From: Ruminococcus sp.
GTDB lineage: Bacteria > Bacillota > Clostridia > Oscillospirales > Acutalibacteraceae
Assembly: GCA_004556705.1 (NCBI GenBank)
Contig: SFGA01000001.1
Location: forward strand, 62,001-126,000
Direction: 5' to 3'
DNA: 64,000 nt
Position 1 is the stretch's first letter. Each line of letters starts with the position of its first letter. The notes under the pieces were generated by a model. The model had not been told where the DNA came from. It was given only the letters and a program-made list of their open reading frames with translations, and did no database searches. This document shows, piece after piece, positions 59,446-64,000 of the stretch. A program made the translations under genes and the position numbers.

Positions 59446-60739
59446 AATTATAACAGATATATTTATGTATCTTTTTGAATTTTTGCTGTTTTGGTATTAT
59501 TCCGATTCACTGTTTGACGCTAAAAAAGATACTTCAAAAAGAGTTTCTTTAATGCTTTTAAATACTGCTTTTTTAGGTGTGATATATCAGTTTAATATTA
59601 CATATTTGAATATTATATTGATGTTTATTGCATACACTCTGCTTCTTCTGTACCTTTACAATGTTTCTTTTAAAACAGCAGTGTTTCACTCGTTTGTATT
59701 TTTATTCGTAATGCTTACTTCTGAAATATTGGTAATGGTGTTAGGTTTCGTATTGTATAAAGATTTTAACGCCTTGGAAGTCAGTACAGCTACTTATTTA
59801 TTTGTGATCGTTACCAGCAAACTGATTTACTTTGGGTTCATGATAATTATACTCAAGCTGTTTGCACAAAAAGAAAATAACGAACCATACAACAAGTATT
59901 TTTGGTTGCTGTTTATTATGCCGCTAACGAGCATAATGGTGTTAGTTTGTTTTAGATATATTGCCTATCAGATGCAACTTACGCAAACCATGAGCGTTTT
60001 ATGGATAATTTCGAGTATTGGTTTACTGTTCGTTAATATATTGGTGTTTATAATCTATGAGTATTCCTTAAAAAACACAAAAGAACTATACGAGCTGAAA
60101 ACGATTCAGCATCAAGAGGAACAGGATAAAAAATATTTTGAAATTATTGAGCAATCTAATAAAGATATGCGTATTTTTTCGCATGATATTAAAAATCATT
60201 TAACGCAGATTAGAAACTTTGAAGATCTAGAAGATGTCCGAAGATATGTTGACTGCATATATCCTGATATTGAGAAGTTCAACCGTACTGGCATAAGCAA
60301 AAACAAAGTGTTGGACTTGATAATCAGCAAGTATGCTACGCTTTGTGAAAAGAAAAATATTCAGTTTTCCGTTGATGTAAAAACGGCAAATCTTGCTTAT
60401 GTATCGGATTCTGATTTATCTACGCTGATGAATAATTTACTTGATAACGCTGTCGAAGCCACCGAACGAGCAGACGAAAGATTTATTCAGGTCTATATCT
60501 TTTCAAAGGGCAATATGCACGATGGATTGGTCATTAAAAACAGTTGTTTTGTTCCGCCGGAAACAGAAAACGGTGAATTGAAAACAACCAAAGACAATAA
60601 AAAAATACACGGTGTAGGAACAAAGAGCATACGAAAAACACTCAAAAAATATGACGCTGTTTACGGTTGGAAATATGATGAAAATTTAAAAGTATTTGAA
60701 ACAGATATTGCTTTCCCCCAAAAAATTGATATATGTTGA
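59438..60739 (+). CDS. Sensor histidine kinase, GHKL type (AgrC/ComD-like), 433 aa
   Basis: Six to seven membrane helices in the first about 210 residues form a polytopic sensor, then a coiled segment (about 212-240). The phospho-acceptor His lies in FSHDIKNHLTQIRNF (about 246-260). The ATPase part has NNLLDNAVEATERAD (N box, about 328-342) and GVGTKSIRKTL near the end. This architecture is typical for peptide-sensing kinases. It overlaps the response regulator gene by 8 bp. A strong terminator follows at 60745. Confidence 0.92.
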   Translation: MTKIITDIFMYLFEFLLFWYYSDSLFDAKKDTSKRVSLMLLNTAFLGVIYQFNITYLNIILMFIAYTLLLLYLYNVSFKTAVFHSFVFLFVMLTSEILVMVLGFVLYKDFNALEVSTATYLFVIVTSKLIYFGFMIIILKLFAQKENNEPYNKYFWLLFIMPLTSIMVLVCFRYIAYQMQLTQTMSVLWIISSIGLLFVNILVFIIYEYSLKNTKELYELKTIQHQEEQDKKYFEIIEQSNKDMRIFSHDIKNHLTQIRNFEDLEDVRRYVDCIYPDIEKFNRTGISKNKVLDLIISKYATLCEKKNIQFSVDVKTANLAYVSDSDLSTLMNNLLDNAVEATERADERFIQVYIFSKGNMHDGLVIKNSCFVPPETENGELKTTKDNKKIHGVGTKSIRKTLKKYDAVYGWKYDENLKVFETDIAFPQKIDIC

Positions 60740-60744
60740 ATATG

Positions 60745-60782
60745 AAAACGGGTTGACGTTTTTACTTGTCAACTCGTTTTTT
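60745..60782 (+). terminator. Terminator after the two-component genes
   Basis: AAAACGGGTTGAC and GTCAACTCGTTTT form a 13-bp stem with one wobble and a 10-nt loop, followed by TTTTC. Confidence 0.85.
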
Positions 60783-61347
60783 CTGCGTTTATCCTCTCTC
60801 GTTCTGCATTCGTCGTAAATTATTGACAAAAGCGGTATTTTTAATATATAAAAATTATAATCTATTTTTTTGTCATATTTTGTCTTTTTGAACCATTATA
60901 TGTATGTGAGAGGCAGAAAGTATATTGTACAGAAAATTCATTTTGTTTCACAGATGCTTTGACTTCAATATTTCACAGGTCTTGTTCGTGATAATATACG
61001 TGTGAATTTGAGTAGGTTCTATTGAACTGTTTACGAGAAGCCATTGAATGTACCGTATATCCACGTCTTCATGTAAAGATTGATTGCAAAGGTGTGCTTG
61101 AACATATGCTGTGTAATGGCGTGCCAAGTTTAATATGTTCTTTATATTTGATAATGATTTTAATAATCAGTAGATATCCCAAGTCCGCCCCTGATCGGAC
61201 TTGGTTTTATAATCATTATAATCAGCAAAATTTTATGTTTATATATGTTTTTAAAGCGTTTTTCAAAATCGAAATTCAAATTATAAAGATATAAAAATTG
61301 TTTAGTGCAGGCAACAAGTAAAGCTTTAAAAGAAAGGAAATAATTAT
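60783..61347. other. Gene-free region before the secreted-protein operon
   Basis: About 560 AT-rich bases. A strong hairpin (CCAAGTCCG/CGGACTTGG, 61179-61204, then TTTTAT) looks like a terminator and implies a short transcript upstream of it, perhaps a small RNA or a lost gene. A 90-codon frame at 61022-61294 crosses the hairpin and lacks a ribosome binding site; I do not call it. No classical tandem LytTR box is obvious to me. Confidence 0.5.
61179..61210 (+). terminator. Isolated terminator hairpin
   Basis: A 9-bp perfect stem (CCAAGTCCG/CGGACTTGG) with an 8-nt loop, followed by TTTTAT. No gene ends in front of it. Confidence 0.75.
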
Positions 61348-61785
61348 ATGAAAAAAATTTTTTCGCTCGTTTTAAGTATAGCGCTTTTAGGCTCAATTGT
61401 ATTGTTCGCCATTCCTTCAAGTGCTGCCAATGTTATCTTCTCGGCAGAGGTTAGAGCAACAACAAGTTCCGGACCACGCAATAAAGCCCAATCCGATGGA
61501 ACAATATTGGCAACGCAACGAGATAGTAGCGATGTAGATATTCAAGGTATTACATATGTATATTTATATTATACAAAAGATGGTAGCGAGTCTTATTATG
61601 CGGACTACGATGAAGCAGATAATGTAAATACATCTCTTTATGCGAATATGTCTGTATCAGTTGCAAAATGGTCAACAGATGGTTCGAGTGGATTCCATTC
61701 TACCCATAAAACCCAGGGAATTGAAAATAACAGAATTACTGCAACAGACACCAAAAATGTAAGCAAAGCTAATTTCGGTAAGTAA
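61348..61785 (+). CDS. Small Sec-exported protein, bacteriocin-like in context, 145 aa
   Basis: Signal peptide: MKK, hydrophobic core (IFSLVLSIALLGSIVLFA) and a cleavage site near IPSSAAN (about residues 24-27). The mature part of about 118 residues is polar, serine/threonine-rich and beta-like, with YVYLYYTKDGSESYYADYD (about 70-88) and SVSVAKWSTDGSSGFHSTHK (about 105-124). No cysteine or LPxTG in the mature chain. Lactococcin 972-type bacteriocins also have Sec signals and are encoded with membrane-protein partners; that is the nearest analogy, not a match. AAAGGAA precedes the ATG. Confidence 0.8.
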   Translation: MKKIFSLVLSIALLGSIVLFAIPSSAANVIFSAEVRATTSSGPRNKAQSDGTILATQRDSSDVDIQGITYVYLYYTKDGSESYYADYDEADNVNTSLYANMSVSVAKWSTDGSSGFHSTHKTQGIENNRITATDTKNVSKANFGK

Positions 61786-61826
61786 AAAATGTTGCCTGCA
61801 CAAAACATAAAATATAAGGTGTTATT

Positions 61827-62396
61827 ATGAAAAAGAAAACTAAAATTATTATCCCTTTAGCAATTATCTTGGCAATAACTCTTATTGCTTTTGGCGTATT
61901 TTGTTTAGGAAGCACGCTCTTTTCGGACATTTTTGGAGATAATTACAAGGTGAAATCCCAAATATTAGAAGTACAATACAAAATTTCAAAAAATGATTCT
62001 GTATTAAAAAATCTTTGCAGTAGTTTGCAGATGGTTATAAGTGAGGAAAATACAAAATATCTTGACAAGTTCATTTATTACAGTGAAATATATTTAGCAA
62101 ATGGAGGTGATCTTGACAACGGTTTGTATAGTCAATATTTATTAGCACTGTCTCAAACTGATTCCTTTGAAAAATTACAAAAAGAAAGCAGAAATTATTT
62201 GAACAAGTGCAAAGAAACAAAGGATTTAAAGTTTTTATATAGTGCATTATTTATGATTAAAGACCAAGGCAATGAGCAAGAACAAAGCTTTGTTAAAGAT
62301 TTTGCAAAAGAAATTTTAGACGACTCATATATAAAAATAAATAGTGAAGAAGAATTTAACGAGCTTACAACACTTTATACAGAGCTTACAAAATAA
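61827..62396 (+). CDS. Membrane-anchored protein of unknown function, 189 aa
   Basis: One N-terminal helix (about 6-30: IIIPLAIILAITLIAFGVFCLG) followed by a soluble helical domain outside the membrane (KVKSQILEVQYKISKNDSVLKNLC..., KLQKESRNYLNKCKETKDLKFLYSALFMIKD). The helix repeats look TPR-like but are too short to assign. AAGGTG precedes the ATG. It lies 41 bp after the exported-protein gene and 28 bp before the permease gene in the same direction, so it may assist export or confer self-protection. Confidence 0.75.
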   Translation: MKKKTKIIIPLAIILAITLIAFGVFCLGSTLFSDIFGDNYKVKSQILEVQYKISKNDSVLKNLCSSLQMVISEENTKYLDKFIYYSEIYLANGGDLDNGLYSQYLLALSQTDSFEKLQKESRNYLNKCKETKDLKFLYSALFMIKDQGNEQEQSFVKDFAKEILDDSYIKINSEEEFNELTTLYTELTK

Positions 62397-62424
62397 TGTC
62401 GTTTCTTCAAGCGGGGTGAATGAA

Positions 62425-63510
62425 TTGAAATCGCTTATACATATTTTCATAAATGCACATAAGACAATTTCACACCATAAAATGAACTCGGTTTTAATAT
62501 TTTTAGTTTTAACCGTGTCTTTTACTTGTAGCCTATTTACGCTTGCTATGGGAAGTGCAGAGGTTGAAAAAAGAGAGTCAAATTCCCAAGATGCAAGACG
62601 TCTGATATTCCAAATTAATGAAACAGATATGAATAAAATTATGCCTCTATTTGAACAACTAAAGGCTAATGAAATGATTTCATTTGTCATTGCGGGCGAA
62701 ACAACCGAAAAGGTCGAAACATATTCAAACAGAGGGGTTGAGGTTGAATATAAAACCTCACCGGTGGCTTCAGATTTATTTGAAACTACTGATAATTTTA
62801 ATTGGGTTTTGTCAATTCCCCGCAAAATAGAGTCAGGTCAAATTTTGTTTGTAGGTAACAGCTTTAATACAGATTTAGCAAATCAACAAAAGTATTTGAA
62901 CGAAAAAACCTTTAATATAGAAAATGCAGATGTTTCACATACTTATTTTTCAGATATCAGTAACGGCAAAGATGTGTATTTTTTAAATACTGCAGATTTT
63001 TATAAGGTGGCAGAACGTTATACCCATATTTGCATTATGTTTAAAGAAATGCCGAGTGAAGAAACTCTTGAAAATGTATTAAATATTATTTGTGAAAATA
63101 TTGAGCCAACAGATGTAATTATGCCAAAAATTCCAAGCGGCATGCAGGTTGACAGAACAAAAACCTTTTTTGCATTTGGGTTGCTTCTTTTGTCATTTAT
63201 AAATATACAGTCTGCATTTGTTTTCTTGTGTTCCACTCGAAAAGCAGAATATAAAATATACAGAAAATACGGTGCAACAAAAAGTTTTATTGCATTTGAC
63301 GTTTTCGGTATGATATTTACCTTTATAATAATATCCTTTGTCATATCTGTTGCGGTATATTCAATGCTCACTCCTTTGTTATCCGTTGTGGGTGCAAATT
63401 ATCCTGCAAGCATAGTTACAATAATCATTTTGTTTATGATAGCTATGTTAATGAGTGGCTTTTCAACCATATCCTGTGTCAAGGAGGTAAAGAAGTATGA
63501 AGCTCGTTAA
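62425..63510 (+). CDS. FtsX-like ABC permease, 361 aa
   Basis: Architecture of a MacB/FtsX-type permease: one N-terminal helix (about 21-43: MNSVLIFLVLTVSFTCSLFTLAMG), an extracytoplasmic domain of about 200 residues, and three C-terminal helices (FFAFGLLLLSFINIQSAFVFL, FDVFGMIFTFIIISFVISVAVY, SIVTIIILFMIAMLMSGFSTI). KAEYKIYRKYGATKSFIAFDVFG between the first two C-terminal helices is a typical coupling loop. The TTG start at 62425 is set by GGGGTGA 5 bp upstream; an upstream GTG at 62344 overlaps the previous gene without support. No ATPase gene is visible yet. Confidence 0.8.
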   Translation: MKSLIHIFINAHKTISHHKMNSVLIFLVLTVSFTCSLFTLAMGSAEVEKRESNSQDARRLIFQINETDMNKIMPLFEQLKANEMISFVIAGETTEKVETYSNRGVEVEYKTSPVASDLFETTDNFNWVLSIPRKIESGQILFVGNSFNTDLANQQKYLNEKTFNIENADVSHTYFSDISNGKDVYFLNTADFYKVAERYTHICIMFKEMPSEETLENVLNIICENIEPTDVIMPKIPSGMQVDRTKTFFAFGLLLLSFINIQSAFVFLCSTRKAEYKIYRKYGATKSFIAFDVFGMIFTFIIISFVISVAVYSMLTPLLSVVGANYPASIVTIIILFMIAMLMSGFSTISCVKEVKKYEAR

Positions 63511-64000
63511 AGAAGCCTATAAACTTTTATCCTCAGATTCTTTTAAATCAATTCTCTTAATTATACAAATGGCAGGATTTATTATACTTTTTAATATTAG
63601 TTTAGGCACAGTAAATACTGCTGATTTTCTTTCAGGTAAGGTAGAAAATACAGCTTTAAAAAATGCTTATTATTATAGCTACGGTCAAGGCGGATTACAA
63701 GATAATTCAAGCAATTCAGATTTGAACAGCATTACATTTTTTGATTACTTTACCCCAATATACAATAATGAGCAAATCATTGCAGAACGTTATACAAAAG
63801 ACTTTTTAAATGAAAATCCTTTAAAGCTGAAAAATGGTGCAAAAATCAAAACGCTGGAAAAAAACGAATGTGTTGTGTCATATGGTTTTGCTCAAGCAAT
63901 GAGGTTGAAAAAGGGCGATAAAATTCAGCTTTCATATAATAATAAAGCTTTTGATTTAGTAGTTAAGGGTATACTTCACAGAGATGAGCAAATTATAAAA
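63497..64000 (+). CDS. Second ABC permease-like protein, partial at window end
   Basis: AAGGAGG sits 9 bp before ATG 63497, which overlaps the previous stop by 14 bp. MKLVKEAYKLLSSDSFKSILLIIQMAGFIILF gives an N-terminal helix like that of the preceding permease, followed by an extracytoplasmic domain cut after 168 codons (KLKNGAKIKTLEKNECVVSYGFAQAMRLKKGDKIQLSYN near the end resembles a MacB periplasmic core). The two permeases probably form a heterodimer whose ATPase lies beyond the window. Confidence 0.75.
   Translation, partial: MKLVKEAYKLLSSDSFKSILLIIQMAGFIILFNISLGTVNTADFLSGKVENTALKNAYYYSYGQGGLQDNSSNSDLNSITFFDYFTPIYNNEQIIAERYTKDFLNENPLKLKNGAKIKTLEKNECVVSYGFAQAMRLKKGDKIQLSYNNKAFDLVVKGILHRDEQIIK

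Noticed and set aside
61022..61294. A 90-codon frame between the histidine kinase and the exported protein, considered as an AgrD-like signal peptide gene
   Set aside because: No ribosome binding site, no AgrD-type cysteine/serine core with a charged tail, and the frame runs through a strong terminator hairpin.
61348..61785. Assignment of the exported protein to the lactococcin 972 family
   Set aside because: Size, Sec signal and neighbours are similar, but I cannot align the mature sequence to the family with confidence; kept as an analogy only.

Overview
The window looks like a chromosomal segment of a low-to-mid GC Clostridia (Firmicutes), most likely a gut Ruminococcus/Oscillospiraceae-type organism. 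Supporting points are AGGAGG-type ribosome binding sites, several TTG/GTG starts, a GlgC/GlgD pair, GPH-type sugar symporters, BspA-like leucine-rich surface proteins, small DUF896 and DUF6171 proteins, and a family of palindromic intergenic repeats shared between two distant loci. The assignment is from gene content only. Base composition looks visibly more AT-rich right of about 53.5 kb.

Layout. 0-0.9 kb: 3' end of a tRNA with its terminator, a 115-bp duplication of that segment, and a mosaic of palindromic repeats. 1-11 kb: pentose and plant-glycan locus (GH51 arabinofuranosidase, a domain-permuted GH3 glucosidase, divergent TetR regulator, FGGY kinase, GPH transporter, LRR lipoprotein). 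11-25.6 kb: housekeeping and unknown genes (RluA-type pseudouridine synthase, CCA-adding enzyme, DUF896, a frameshifted repeat protein with a C39-like peptidase domain behind a perfect LexA-type box, MATE pump, cytidylate-kinase-like protein, LysR regulator, PHP phosphoesterase, second GPH symporter). 25.9-26.9 kb: second copy of the repeat mosaic and a tRNA-Met/tRNA-Glu operon with a consensus promoter.

27.1-33.2 kb: a compact, apparently intact phage head module (terminase small and large subunits, portal, protease/scaffold, HK97-type capsid, three connector-like genes) with no tail, lysis, integrase or repressor gene in view. It ends in a terminator directly before the glycogen operon glgB-glgC-glgD-glgA (33.4-39.1 kb). 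39.2-42.6 kb: an XRE regulator with twin operators and a large secreted LRR protein with SLH domains. 42.7-50.9 kb: a PepV-like peptidase and a seven-gene, translationally coupled operon for D-amino acid and 5-oxoproline metabolism (D-amino acid transaminase, DUF4392, PxpB, PxpC, DUF1445, PxpA, alanine racemase); the two halves of the vertebrate D-glutamate cyclase appear here as separate genes. 51-56.7 kb: small two-helix membrane proteins, a second MATE pump, decayed paralogues and the C-terminal fragment of an RHS/YD-repeat protein, resembling the remains of a polymorphic toxin/immunity locus.

56.8-64 kb: a 3' half of tRNA-Thr(CGT) that stops exactly at the anticodon loop, flanked by two near-identical 16-bp motifs, suggests an integration junction. 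Beyond it lie a HipA-like kinase with a perfect 20-bp palindrome upstream, a LytTR response regulator with its GHKL histidine kinase, and a small Sec-exported protein followed by an anchored protein and two FtsX-like permeases, the last cut by the window end. This part reads as horizontally acquired DNA carrying a regulated secreted-peptide/ABC system of unknown function.
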